Of a stretch of DNA of 64,000 nucleotides, positions 16,980-28,150 are shown in pieces; position 1 is the stretch's first letter, and the number at the start of each line of letters is the position of its first letter. The stretch covers positions 1 through 64,000 of the forward strand of contig AZWL01000005.1 in NCBI GenBank assembly GCA_000514715.1, in the 5' to 3' direction. The position numbers and the translations under genes were made by a program. Source of the DNA: Streptomyces sp. CNH099 (GTDB taxonomy: Bacteria; Actinomycetota; Actinomycetes; Streptomycetales; Streptomycetaceae). Below the pieces are notes generated by a model. The model saw only the letters and a program-made list of their open reading frames with translations, made no database searches and had not been told where the DNA came from.

Positions 16980-18188
16980 TCAGCCGGACGGAGGGAATCG
17001 CAGCGCTACGGTCAGACCGCCCTGGGCGCCGGGCGTTGCGGTCAGTTCGGCATGGTGGGCCTCGGCGATGGAGGCCGCGATGGGCAGGCCGAGGCCGTGC
17101 CCCGCGGTGGCGGTGCGGTCGGCGGACAGGCGGCGGAAGGGTTCGAAGAGGGCCGGGATCGTGTCCGCGGGCACGGGCGGGCCGGTGTTCGTCACGGTGA
17201 GGGTCTGCCGCTCGACCGCCACCCGGACGCTGCCGCCCGGGTGGTTGTACTGGACGGCGTTGCGGATGATGTTGGTCAGGAGATGGCGCAGCAGGATGCG
17301 GTCTCCCCGGACCGTCAGGGCGTCCGCGGCGGGGAGGCCGAGGTCCACGCGTCCCTCCCGCGCGGATGCGGCGAGTTCGGAGGCTGCGGCTCTGGCGAGG
17401 GCCGTGAGGTCCACGTCCGCCGTCTCGTCCAGGCCGCGGTCGCTGCGGGCGAGCAGGAGGAGGGCGTTGATCAGCTGCTCGGCGTCCTGGTTGGCGGCCA
17501 GCAGGTCTTCGCGGACTTCCTCCAGGTGTCCGGGGAGGGGGTCGGCGAGGCCGACCTGGAGGCTGGTGCGCTGGACGGCGAGTGGGGTCCTGAGCTCGTG
17601 GGAGGCGTTGGCGACGAAGCGGCGCTGGCTCTCGAAGGACCTTTCCAGGCGGTCGAGCATGGTGTCGAAGGTGTCGGCGAGGCGGTGCAGCTCGTCGTCC
17701 GGGCCGGCCAGCGCCAGGCGCTGGTGGAGGTTCTGTTCGCTGATGCGGCGGGCGGCCTCGGTCATGGAGGCGACCGGCCGCAGCGCGCGTCCGGCCAGCC
17801 ACCAGCCGAGCAGGCCGGCCAGCAGGGCGAGGACCAGCAGGCCGATGGCGGACCAGAGCACCATCTGGCGCAGGGCGGTGTCCTGTACGGCCTGCACGGT
17901 CTGGTCGATCTTCCTGATCGCCGCGGTGTCCTCGGGCCCCCCGGGCGGCGACGACGACGGCGACGGGGTCACGGGGGCCGCCGATCCGCCGGTGGTCGGC
18001 CGGTAGCCGCCGTCCCCGCCGTACGTGATCTCCATGCCCTGGACGCGCTGGGCCGTGCCGTGCCGGGCGAGGAGTACGACGAAGGTCAGCAGGGCTACGC
18101 CGGTGAGCAGGAAGAGGGCGGAGATGGCGGCGGCGAGCCGGGCGCGGAACGGCAGCCGGGCGAGCCACCCGCGTGCGTTCAGTCGCAC
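16980..18188 (-). CDS. Two-component sensor histidine kinase
   Basis: Membrane sensor of 402 residues. Segment 1 (about 20-42), an extracytoplasmic loop rich in Gly, Pro and Ser (45-105), segment 2 (109-132), HAMP, dimerisation domain with phospho-acceptor His197 in NASHELRTPL, and an ATPase domain ending in GHGLGLPIAASIAEAHH. The start is the GTG at 18188, which overlaps the last codons of the response-regulator gene, implying translational coupling. The downstream end abuts the GH43 relic. Together with the regulator it probably controls the divergent ABC exporter. Confidence 0.88.
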   Translation of the reverse strand: MRLNARGWLARLPFRARLAAAISALFLLTGVALLTFVVLLARHGTAQRVQGMEITYGGDGGYRPTTGGSAAPVTPSPSSSPPGGPEDTAAIRKIDQTVQAVQDTALRQMVLWSAIGLLVLALLAGLLGWWLAGRALRPVASMTEAARRISEQNLHQRLALAGPDDELHRLADTFDTMLDRLERSFESQRRFVANASHELRTPLAVQRTSLQVGLADPLPGHLEEVREDLLAANQDAEQLINALLLLARSDRGLDETADVDLTALARAAASELAASAREGRVDLGLPAADALTVRGDRILLRHLLTNIIRNAVQYNHPGGSVRVAVERQTLTVTNTGPPVPADTIPALFEPFRRLSADRTATAGHGLGLPIAASIAEAHHAELTATPGAQGGLTVALRFPPSG

Positions 18189-18841
18189 AGCCGGTAGCCC
18201 TGTCCGGTGTCGGCGGTGATCAGGCCGGGGTCGCCGAGTTTGCCGCGCAGCCGGCTGACGGTGGCCCGGACCGCGCTGGTGCGCGGGTCGAGGTGCTCGT
18301 CCCAGACGGTGCGGACGAGGGTGCCGTGGGCGACCGGGGCTCCCCGGGCCCGGAGCAGCAGGTGCAGGACCTCGAACTCCCGGGCGGTCAGTTCCACGGT
18401 GCGGCCGTGCACGCGGACGGTGCGCCGCGCGGGGTCCAGGGCGATGCCCGCGTACTCCAGTCCGGCGGGTGCCGGTCCCGGCGGGCGGCGGCTCAGGGTG
18501 CGTACGCGGGCGACCAGCTCGGCGAAGTCGAAGGGTTTGGCGAGGTAGTCGTCGGCGCCGAGGGTGGTGAGCCCGTAGACCCTGTCCTCGACCTCGCCGG
18601 CGGCCGTCAGCATCAGGATCGGCGGCGGGTCGACGAGTCCGCGCAGCCGGCGGCACACGTCGTCGCCGCTCATGACCGGCAGGTCGCGGTCGAGGACCAG
18701 TACGTCGTAGTCGGTGAGCAGGCACATCCGCTCGGCCTCGGCGCCGTTGTGGGCGACGTCGACCGCCATGGTCTGCCGCCGCAGGCCGGTGGCGACGGTG
18801 CGGGCCAGGATGCGGTGGTCCTCGGCGACCAGAACTCTCAT
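18179..18841 (-). CDS. OmpR/PhoB-family response regulator
   Basis: Regulator of 220 residues: receiver domain from MRVLVAEDH with phospho-acceptor Asp in VLVLDRDLPVMSG and the conserved Lys in LAKPFDF, then a winged-helix effector domain (LTAREFEVLHLLLRA, VRATVSRLRGKLG, GQGYRL). The ATG at 18841 is chosen because it begins the receiver fold directly; an ATG 36 bases earlier adds an unlikely extension. It is followed by its kinase with a 10-base overlap and is divergent from the two-permease ABC system. An inverted GCATAAG/CTTATGC pair lies in the 139-base promoter gap (18874-18880 and 18922-18928). Confidence 0.9.
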   Translation of the reverse strand: MRVLVAEDHRILARTVATGLRRQTMAVDVAHNGAEAERMCLLTDYDVLVLDRDLPVMSGDDVCRRLRGLVDPPPILMLTAAGEVEDRVYGLTTLGADDYLAKPFDFAELVARVRTLSRRPPGPAPAGLEYAGIALDPARRTVRVHGRTVELTAREFEVLHLLLRARGAPVAHGTLVRTVWDEHLDPRTSAVRATVSRLRGKLGDPGLITADTGQGYRLCD

Positions 18842-18980
18842 GCCGCCATGAAAGCAGGGCCGCGATTGCAGCCGCATAAGGCCGGAGAGCCGGCGTGCTT
18901 GCGCACGGATCCGGTGCGGTGCTTATGCCGCCGTAACGCGTTTATCCCGGCGCAAACACCGGGCTGCTTCTGTCTGGGGC

Positions 18981-20294
18981 ATGAACTTCGTCAAGCGGGC
19001 GGGGATGTCCCTGAGCGCCAGGAAATCCAGGACCGCGGTCCTGCTGGGGATCTTCGTCGTCATCTGCACGCTGCTGCTCGGCGGGTTCCTGCTGCGGTCC
19101 GCCGCCGAGCGGCAGGAGGCCGCGGCGCAGCGCGACATCGGCGTCGATGTGACCGTGCGGAAGAAGGGCATGAGCGCGGCCGAGGCCGACCGGCTCGGCG
19201 CGCTGGACGTGGTCCACCGCTACAACCCGCGGCTTCCGGTACGGGCCGGGGCGGACGGCTTCGCCGCGCTGACCTCCCGGCAGCACGCACCGGGCGGTGC
19301 CCGCGGCGGAGGCAGGGGTCCGCTCGCGGTGGTCGGCGTGCGCGACGCGGGGCTGCTGCTGCCGTTCTCGTACGGCTCCACCGAGATCACCTCGGGGCGC
19401 GGGATCGTGCCGGCCGACGCCGGTCGGCGCGTGGCCATGATCGAGGAGCGGCTGGCCGCGGAGAACGAGCTCAAGGTGGGCGACACCATCCGCGTACGCT
19501 CCGCCGACGGCGGCCGCACCGTGCCGGTGGGAATCGTCGGGATCTTCGCCGACCCGACGCAGGACCCGACCGGCGGGGCGCCGCCGCACAGGCTGCCGGG
19601 AAACGTGCTGTACGTGCCGGTGCACACCGCGCAGCAGCTCGGCAAGCCCGGCAACGCCGACACCGGCGAGGACGGCGGGTCCGGCGACGCCGCCGTCACC
19701 GCCGCCGAGGCCGCCTACCGGGTCGGCTCCCCGGACCAGGCCGAGCGGCTGCACGCCGCGGCCGACCGGCTGCTGGGCGCCGGGAGCTTCGACTTCCGCG
19801 TCAACGACAAGGCGTACCGGGACCAGGTCCGTCCCATCCAGCGGGTGGGCGCTTTCGCCTCGCTGATCGTCCTTGTCATCGCGGTGGCCGGCGCACTGAT
19901 TCTCGGACTGCTGGTGACGCTGCAGATCCGGGAGCGCCGCGACGAGCTGGGCGTGCTGCTGTCGATGGGCGAGCGGAAGTGGAAGCTCATCGGCCAGCAC
20001 GCCGTCGAGGTGGCGGCGCTCGCGCTGCCCGCCGTCGCCGTCGCGGCGGTGGCGGGTCAGCTGGCCGGCCCCGCGGCCGGTACGGCGCTGCTGGACGGCG
20101 GCTCGCAGCACCGGCGGGCGGCCGCCGCCGACGGCGTGGACGGGACCGTCCCGCCGCCGGACCTGCGCGTCGAGCCCGCGGCGGTCGCCGGGGTCGCCGG
20201 CATCGGCCTGGGCATCTCCCTGATCTCCACCGTCGTCCCCGGCATCGGAATCCTGCGCCTGCACCCGCGCTCCATCCTCGCCGGCACCGAGTGA
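18981..20294 (+). CDS. ABC transporter permease (FtsX/MacB type), first copy
   Basis: Membrane protein of 437 residues with one N-terminal segment (about 21-40), a large extracellular MacB-like domain, and three C-terminal segments with the FtsX coupling motif GVLLSMGERKWKLIGQ. It begins MNFVKRAG, exactly as the next gene, so the two permeases are duplicates that probably form a heterodimer. The system resembles antimicrobial-peptide or lipid exporters controlled by an adjacent two-component system. Confidence 0.88.
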   Translation: MNFVKRAGMSLSARKSRTAVLLGIFVVICTLLLGGFLLRSAAERQEAAAQRDIGVDVTVRKKGMSAAEADRLGALDVVHRYNPRLPVRAGADGFAALTSRQHAPGGARGGGRGPLAVVGVRDAGLLLPFSYGSTEITSGRGIVPADAGRRVAMIEERLAAENELKVGDTIRVRSADGGRTVPVGIVGIFADPTQDPTGGAPPHRLPGNVLYVPVHTAQQLGKPGNADTGEDGGSGDAAVTAAEAAYRVGSPDQAERLHAAADRLLGAGSFDFRVNDKAYRDQVRPIQRVGAFASLIVLVIAVAGALILGLLVTLQIRERRDELGVLLSMGERKWKLIGQHAVEVAALALPAVAVAAVAGQLAGPAAGTALLDGGSQHRRAAAADGVDGTVPPPDLRVEPAAVAGVAGIGLGISLISTVVPGIGILRLHPRSILAGTE

Positions 20295-20340
20295 AGCCCC
20301 GTCCCACCGCACCGATACGGATCGGAGAGTCCCCCTCCCC

Positions 20341-21714
20341 ATGAACTTCGTCAAACGCGCCGGGTTCAGCCTGTGGGCCCGCAGGGGCCGCACGCTGACC
20401 ACCTTTGCGACCTTCCTCGTCATCTCCGTCATGGTGCTGGCCGGCGTGCTGGTCAACGCCGCGACCGGCCGGGCCGAGCAGGCGGCCACGCGTTCCGTGG
20501 GCGCCGAGGTCAACCTGGGTGTGGACCTGGAGGGGCTGGGCGGTGGAGCGCTGCAGGCCCCGCGGATCGCCACCGACACCCTCGACAGGCTCGGCCGCCT
20601 CCCCCAGGTGCAGAAGTACACGTACTGGATGTACGACCGCGTGATCTTCAGGGGGGACTCCCGGCTGGTCGGCGCCGGCGCCCCCATGGGGCCGGGCGGC
20701 ACCGCCGGTATCAGCGTCCTGGACTCCTCGCTGCTGGCCGACTTCCGCAGCGGCTCGTTCAAGCTCCTGTCCGGGCACCACCTGACCACCGCCGACAAGA
20801 AGGCGAACAACATCCTCGTCGAGGAGCGGTTCGCCCGCGAGAACGGCCTCAGGGTCGGCGACGAGGTCGAGGTGACCGGCAACGACGAGCAGACCACGGC
20901 CGATTTCACCGTGGCCGGCATCTACCGCGACCCCGCCCCAACGGACGAGCTGGACCGGGACCACGGCATCAGCCCGGCGAACAGGGTCTACGTCACGCTG
21001 GGCGGCATGGCCGCTCTCGGCTCCGGCAGCGAGCGCGGCGGGACGCAGGTCAGCGAGGCGGCCTTCCTGCTGGACGACGCGGGGGCCCAGGACGCCTTCA
21101 AGGACGGGGCGCGGCGGCTCGCCGGCTCCCAGCTGGACGGCTTCACGCTGGACGCGAACGACAAGGCCGTCCGGCAGATGACCGGCCCGCTGCAGAGCAT
21201 CAGCTCCACCGCCACCCTCGCGATGTGGCTCATCGGCGTCGCGGGCGCCGTCGTCCTGGCCCTGCTGGTCAACCTGGCCGTCAAGCAGCGCCGCAGGGAG
21301 TACGGCGTACTCCTGTCGCTGGGCGAGAAGAAGTGGAAGCTCATCACGCAGCAGGCGCTGGAGATCGCCGTGGTCGCGGCCCTGGCCATCGGCGTCGGCT
21401 CGCTGTTCGCGCCGAACCTGACGCAGAGCGCCGGCCAGCGGCTGCTGGACAGGGAAGCGGCCACCGCCCAGGAGAAGATCGACTCGTGGGAGCCCCCGGC
21501 CCCCGGCAGCACCGGCCTCGACCAGGGGCTCAGCCCGGACGACCAGCCCGTCGACAACGCCGACCCCATCGACAGGATCACCGTGGAGCCCGACCCGGCG
21601 GACCTCGCCGCTGTCGGCGGCATCGGCCTCGGCATGGCGCTGCTGGCCACCGCGGTCCCCGCCGCCGCCGTCCTGCGCCTGAACCCCCGCACCATCCTCA
21701 CGAAAGGCAAGTGA
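20341..21714 (+). CDS. ABC transporter permease (FtsX/MacB type), second copy
   Basis: Paralogue of the preceding gene, 457 residues, with the same topology: N-terminal segment, extracellular domain, three C-terminal segments and YGVLLSLGEKKWKLITQ. The C-terminal loop is longer and acidic. A GGAGAG ribosome site lies about 10 bases before the ATG. Its stop is 5 bases from the ATPase start, so the three genes form one operon. Confidence 0.88.
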   Translation: MNFVKRAGFSLWARRGRTLTTFATFLVISVMVLAGVLVNAATGRAEQAATRSVGAEVNLGVDLEGLGGGALQAPRIATDTLDRLGRLPQVQKYTYWMYDRVIFRGDSRLVGAGAPMGPGGTAGISVLDSSLLADFRSGSFKLLSGHHLTTADKKANNILVEERFARENGLRVGDEVEVTGNDEQTTADFTVAGIYRDPAPTDELDRDHGISPANRVYVTLGGMAALGSGSERGGTQVSEAAFLLDDAGAQDAFKDGARRLAGSQLDGFTLDANDKAVRQMTGPLQSISSTATLAMWLIGVAGAVVLALLVNLAVKQRRREYGVLLSLGEKKWKLITQQALEIAVVAALAIGVGSLFAPNLTQSAGQRLLDREAATAQEKIDSWEPPAPGSTGLDQGLSPDDQPVDNADPIDRITVEPDPADLAAVGGIGLGMALLATAVPAAAVLRLNPRTILTKGK

Positions 21715-21719
21715 CCGCC

Positions 21720-22436
21720 ATGACCACCACCGCGACCCAGGCGTCCGGTCCCGCCGCGCTGCTGCGCCTGGCGGGCGTGTCCCACGTCTACGCGGGCCAG
21801 CGCCGCCGGACGACCGTCCTGAAGGACATCAACTACACCTTCCAGCGCGGCACCTTCTACACCGTCCTCGGCCCCTCGGGCAGCGGCAAGACCACCCTGC
21901 TCAGCCTCGCGAGCGGCCTGGACGCACCCACCAGGGGCACCGTCAGCTTCAACGGCCGGAACCTGGCCGAGATCGGCCTGGGCCGCTACCGCAACCGGCA
22001 CGCCGCCACCGTCTTCCAGCAGTACAACCTCCTCACTTACATGACGGCGCTGCAGAACGTCACCACCGCCATGGAGATCACCGGCGTCAAGCCGCCGCAG
22101 GGCGGCCGCAGGGCCCGCGCCCTTGAGCTGCTGGCGCACCTGGGACTGGACAGGGCCGAAGCCACCCGCAACGTGCAGCAGCTCTCCGGCGGCCAGCAGC
22201 AACGCGTCGCCATCGCCCGCGCCCTGGCCTGCGATGTCGACATCCTCTTCGCCGACGAACCCACCGGCAACCTCGACGAGGACACCGCCCAGGGCATCGT
22301 CGACACCTTCCGCGACCTCGCCCGCACGCGGAACACGTGCGTGGTCGTCGTCACCCACTCCCAGCAACTGGCCACGCAGTCCGACCGCGTGCTGACCCTG
22401 CGCAAGGGCAAGCTCACGGAGCAGCTCAACGCGTAG
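21720..22436 (+). CDS. ABC transporter ATP-binding protein (LolD/MacB type)
   Basis: ATPase of 238 residues with Walker A GPSGSGKTT, Q-loop VFQQYNLL, signature LSGGQQQRVAIARA, Walker B VDILFADEPTGNLD and the switch His in VVTHSQ. The ATG at 21720 is taken as start since the long upstream open frame is antisense-like read-through of the permease. It powers the two permeases immediately upstream. The exported substrate is not visible; resistance to peptide antibiotics is the common role of such TCS-ABC sets. Confidence 0.93.
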   Translation: MTTTATQASGPAALLRLAGVSHVYAGQRRRTTVLKDINYTFQRGTFYTVLGPSGSGKTTLLSLASGLDAPTRGTVSFNGRNLAEIGLGRYRNRHAATVFQQYNLLTYMTALQNVTTAMEITGVKPPQGGRRARALELLAHLGLDRAEATRNVQQLSGGQQQRVAIARALACDVDILFADEPTGNLDEDTAQGIVDTFRDLARTRNTCVVVVTHSQQLATQSDRVLTLRKGKLTEQLNA

Positions 22437-22454
22437 ACCTCGACGGCGGCAGCC

Positions 22455-23084
22455 TCAGTGGTCCGAGCAGCACGCGATCTGGTGGCGGACCTCGAACGGC
22501 ACCAGGACACCGGCCGTGCCCCGCTGCACCAGCAGCGTGCAGCGGCCGTCCCGCCAGGTGGGGCGGGCGAAGCCGGTCGCGTCCAGGACGGAGTCCGGGG
22601 TGACGGCGACTCCGGCCAGCCCTTCGACGGCGTCGAGGCAGCTCGCGGACACCGCGCCGGCGGGTGTCGTACGCCGCTCGACCCCGGCCCGGCCGGGGTA
22701 GCGGGCCAGCCGGCCCGCCGTCCGCCGCCGGGCCTCCCCGGCCGCGGCGAGCGCCCCGGGCGCCAGCGCCGCCGCGGTGACCAGGGCCCCGTCGACGGCG
22801 GCCAGCTCCGGCAGGGCGGCCCGCAGCCGGGCCGTGACCCGCGCCGGCTCCGGGCCGCCGCGCCAGCTCACCACGGCCGCGGAGCGGCTGACCGGCGTAC
22901 GGACGACATGGGTGCTGACGACGTAGCCCTCGGGGCCGTCCTCCGCGAGCAGGTCCGCCAGCGCCGCGTCCACCCGGTGCACCAGGTGCTCGGCGGCGGC
23001 GAGCCCGGAGGCGGCCGCGTCCACGGCCACCGCGCGGGTGGCCGTGGACGCCGCCGCTGCCGGGGACGTCGGTCCGGTGCTCAT
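22455..23084 (-). CDS. Unknown protein coupled to the PHP-domain gene
   Basis: Protein of 209 residues that I do not recognise. It is rich in Ala and Arg with helices in the middle, and ends with a more structured part (ATGFARPTWRDGRCTLLVQRG to RHQIACCSDH) that carries a CC pair and two His. The ATG at 23084 overlaps the stop of the upstream PHP gene as ATGA, so it is translated with it. No signal peptide or membrane segment is visible, in contrast to its exported partner. The tight coupling implies a shared role. Confidence 0.6.
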   Translation of the reverse strand: MSTGPTSPAAAASTATRAVAVDAAASGLAAAEHLVHRVDAALADLLAEDGPEGYVVSTHVVRTPVSRSAAVVSWRGGPEPARVTARLRAALPELAAVDGALVTAAALAPGALAAAGEARRRTAGRLARYPGRAGVERRTTPAGAVSASCLDAVEGLAGVAVTPDSVLDATGFARPTWRDGRCTLLVQRGTAGVLVPFEVRHQIACCSDH

Positions 23085-24871
23085 CGGCTCGGCAGCACCC
23101 AGATCGGGTTCGTGTAGAACCACAGGTCCCGCCAGGGATCCGCGTCACCGACCACGTCGATGGCCGGACCGGCCGGGTCGACCGCCGCGCCGTGGTAGCC
23201 CGGCTGCTGCCGGTTGCCGTCGGTGCCGCGCAGCCGGACGTAGAACGGCTCCTCCAGCGTGCCGAGGTCGTAGCGCAGGGTGTACGTGCCGGTGCGTCCC
23301 GAGGTGTCGGTCTGCCGTACGACCCGGGTGTCCGGGGCGGTCAGCTTGTCGCGGTCGGATCCGGCGTGGGACATGTCCACCGCGCCGCGGATCAGGTCGA
23401 CCCGGTTCAGCCGGGGCAGGAACGCCCCCCAGTTGGGCACGTCCTGGGCGGTCACGGTGACGACCAGCTCGATCCGGCTGCCCCTGCGGGCGGTCAGGGT
23501 GCCGCCGAGGGTCTCCTCGCCGCGGCCGTGGCCGTGGCCCCGGCCGCGGCCCGAGGCGACCACCCGGACGTCGAGGCTCTTCAGCAGGCGGCCGTGGTCC
23601 ACCCAGACACGGCCGTCCCGGATGCCCCGCATCACCGCGGTGTAGCCGCGGTCCGCGGTGCCGACGTGGGTACGGCTGTACATGCCGGGCCAGAAGTCAC
23701 TGGCGGAGAGGTTGACTTCACCGGCGTACACCGGGTCGCCGTAGCGGCCGTCCCGGTCGAACTGCGCGGAGCCGGAACCGTCGGGACGGCGGGCGGTGCC
23801 GCCCCAGTTGATGTGGGAGTCGGAGTTGGCGGAGATCGACCACGGCTTGCCCTCGGCGAGCAGCGAGTCCCACAGCCCGCCCACGGTGGCGGTGTAGAAG
23901 TCGAAGCCGCCCCAGGAGCGGTAGCTCTCCGGCGGGTAGCCGGGGAACGAGTTGTCGCTCGGGGAGTTGCCGTAGCCGCCGCGTGCCGAGCCCGGGCCGT
24001 ACCCCTCGGGCAGACCGCCCGCCTGGTGGCCGGGGGCGCCCTCCCACCCGACCGCGATCCGCGGGTCGGCGTCGCGCCAGGCCCGTACCTCGTGCGGGCT
24101 GTCGATGCCGTTGCGCGCCGGGTGGTTGGCGAGGAAGAGGGCGTCCGCGACGCGGCGCCGGTCCTTCTGCCTGCCCAGCCACTGGATTCCGGCCACGGCG
24201 AGGGCCTCGTTCTCCGGGGTGTTGCCGGAGGCGCCCTTGACCCTGCCGTCGTAGTCGTTCTCGAACTGCTTGAGGACCGAGACCTCGTGTCTCCCGGGAG
24301 CCACGAAGACGGTGCCGTGCTCGGCGGCCGGGATGTTCCACTCCAGGCCCTGGAAGATCAGGGTGTCCCGCAGTGCGGCGCGGGCCGCCCTGATGTCGGG
24401 GTTGACCAGGTCGACGCCTATGCGGGCGTGGGTCGCGCCGCCGTGGTCGGTGATGACCATCCAGTCCAGCCCGAACGCCGCGCCGTGCTGCGCCTGGTCG
24501 AGGACGGTGTACATGGCGTCGGAGGAGTACTGGGTGTGGATGTGGTGGTCGCCCGCCAGCCAGTGGCGGACGCCCCCGCCGCGCCCCCTGCCGCTGCCGC
24601 CGCCCTCGCCGTCCCTGCCGCGGCGGGCGTCCTCCGCCATGGCCGGGGTGACGCCGAGCATGCCGGACATGCCGGCGGTGAGGGCCCCGGTGACCCCGGC
24701 GGCCTTCAGCATGCGGCGCCGCGAGAGTTGTCCGGGGGTGAGGTCGGAGTCGGAGACGGAGGTGTCCGCCGCTACTCGGGTTGCTTCGTCGACGTCGCCG
24801 CCGTGGTCGTGGCCGTGGTCGTAGCCGTGGGAGTGGGAGTGCGGACGTCTGTGGGAGTGGTCGTGTGACAC
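23081..24871 (-). CDS. Tat-exported PHP-domain metallophosphoesterase-like protein
   Basis: Protein of 596 residues. A PHP domain begins near residue 105 with GDHHIHTQYSSDA and VITDHGG, further metal ligands in WNIP and NSDSHINWGG, followed by a beta-rich C-terminal part. PHP domains bind two or three metals and hydrolyse phosphoesters. A twin-arginine motif SRRRMLKAAGVTGALTAG lies unusually far in, at about residue 50, after a histidine/aspartate-rich head (HSHRRPHSHSHGYDHGHDHG) likely to bind metal. GTG start with GGAAGGGA upstream. It is coupled to a downstream unknown gene by an ATGA overlap. Confidence 0.8.
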   Translation of the reverse strand: MSHDHSHRRPHSHSHGYDHGHDHGGDVDEATRVAADTSVSDSDLTPGQLSRRRMLKAAGVTGALTAGMSGMLGVTPAMAEDARRGRDGEGGGSGRGRGGGVRHWLAGDHHIHTQYSSDAMYTVLDQAQHGAAFGLDWMVITDHGGATHARIGVDLVNPDIRAARAALRDTLIFQGLEWNIPAAEHGTVFVAPGRHEVSVLKQFENDYDGRVKGASGNTPENEALAVAGIQWLGRQKDRRRVADALFLANHPARNGIDSPHEVRAWRDADPRIAVGWEGAPGHQAGGLPEGYGPGSARGGYGNSPSDNSFPGYPPESYRSWGGFDFYTATVGGLWDSLLAEGKPWSISANSDSHINWGGTARRPDGSGSAQFDRDGRYGDPVYAGEVNLSASDFWPGMYSRTHVGTADRGYTAVMRGIRDGRVWVDHGRLLKSLDVRVVASGRGRGHGHGRGEETLGGTLTARRGSRIELVVTVTAQDVPNWGAFLPRLNRVDLIRGAVDMSHAGSDRDKLTAPDTRVVRQTDTSGRTGTYTLRYDLGTLEEPFYVRLRGTDGNRQQPGYHGAAVDPAGPAIDVVGDADPWRDLWFYTNPIWVLPSR

Positions 24872-24914
24872 ACCGGTCCCTTCCAGGATGAGAATGGCGC
24901 GATTGTGCCCGCCC

Positions 24915-24959
24915 AGGTAACCGGCGCGTTCCTTCGCACGGCGGATGCGCCGGTTACCT
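24915..24959 (-). terminator. Hairpin terminator behind the Lrp gene
   Basis: Perfect 13-base inverted repeat AGGTAACCGGCGC / GCGCCGGTTACCT with a 19-base loop, 56 bases after the Lrp-family stop. Confidence 0.65.
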
Positions 24960-24978
24960 CAGGGCGTCGCGCAGGTGA

Positions 24979-28146
<3,168 letters not shown>

Positions 28147-28150
<4 letters not shown>

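Noticed and set aside
18874..18928. GCATAAG / CTTATGC inverted pair between the response regulator and the ABC operon
   Set aside because: Seven-base arms 41 bases apart could be chance; noted in the regulator entry but not called as an operator.
20373..21719. Upstream extension of the ABC ATPase frame
   Set aside because: It is a shifted reading of the second permease; the ATPase starts at the ATG at 21720.
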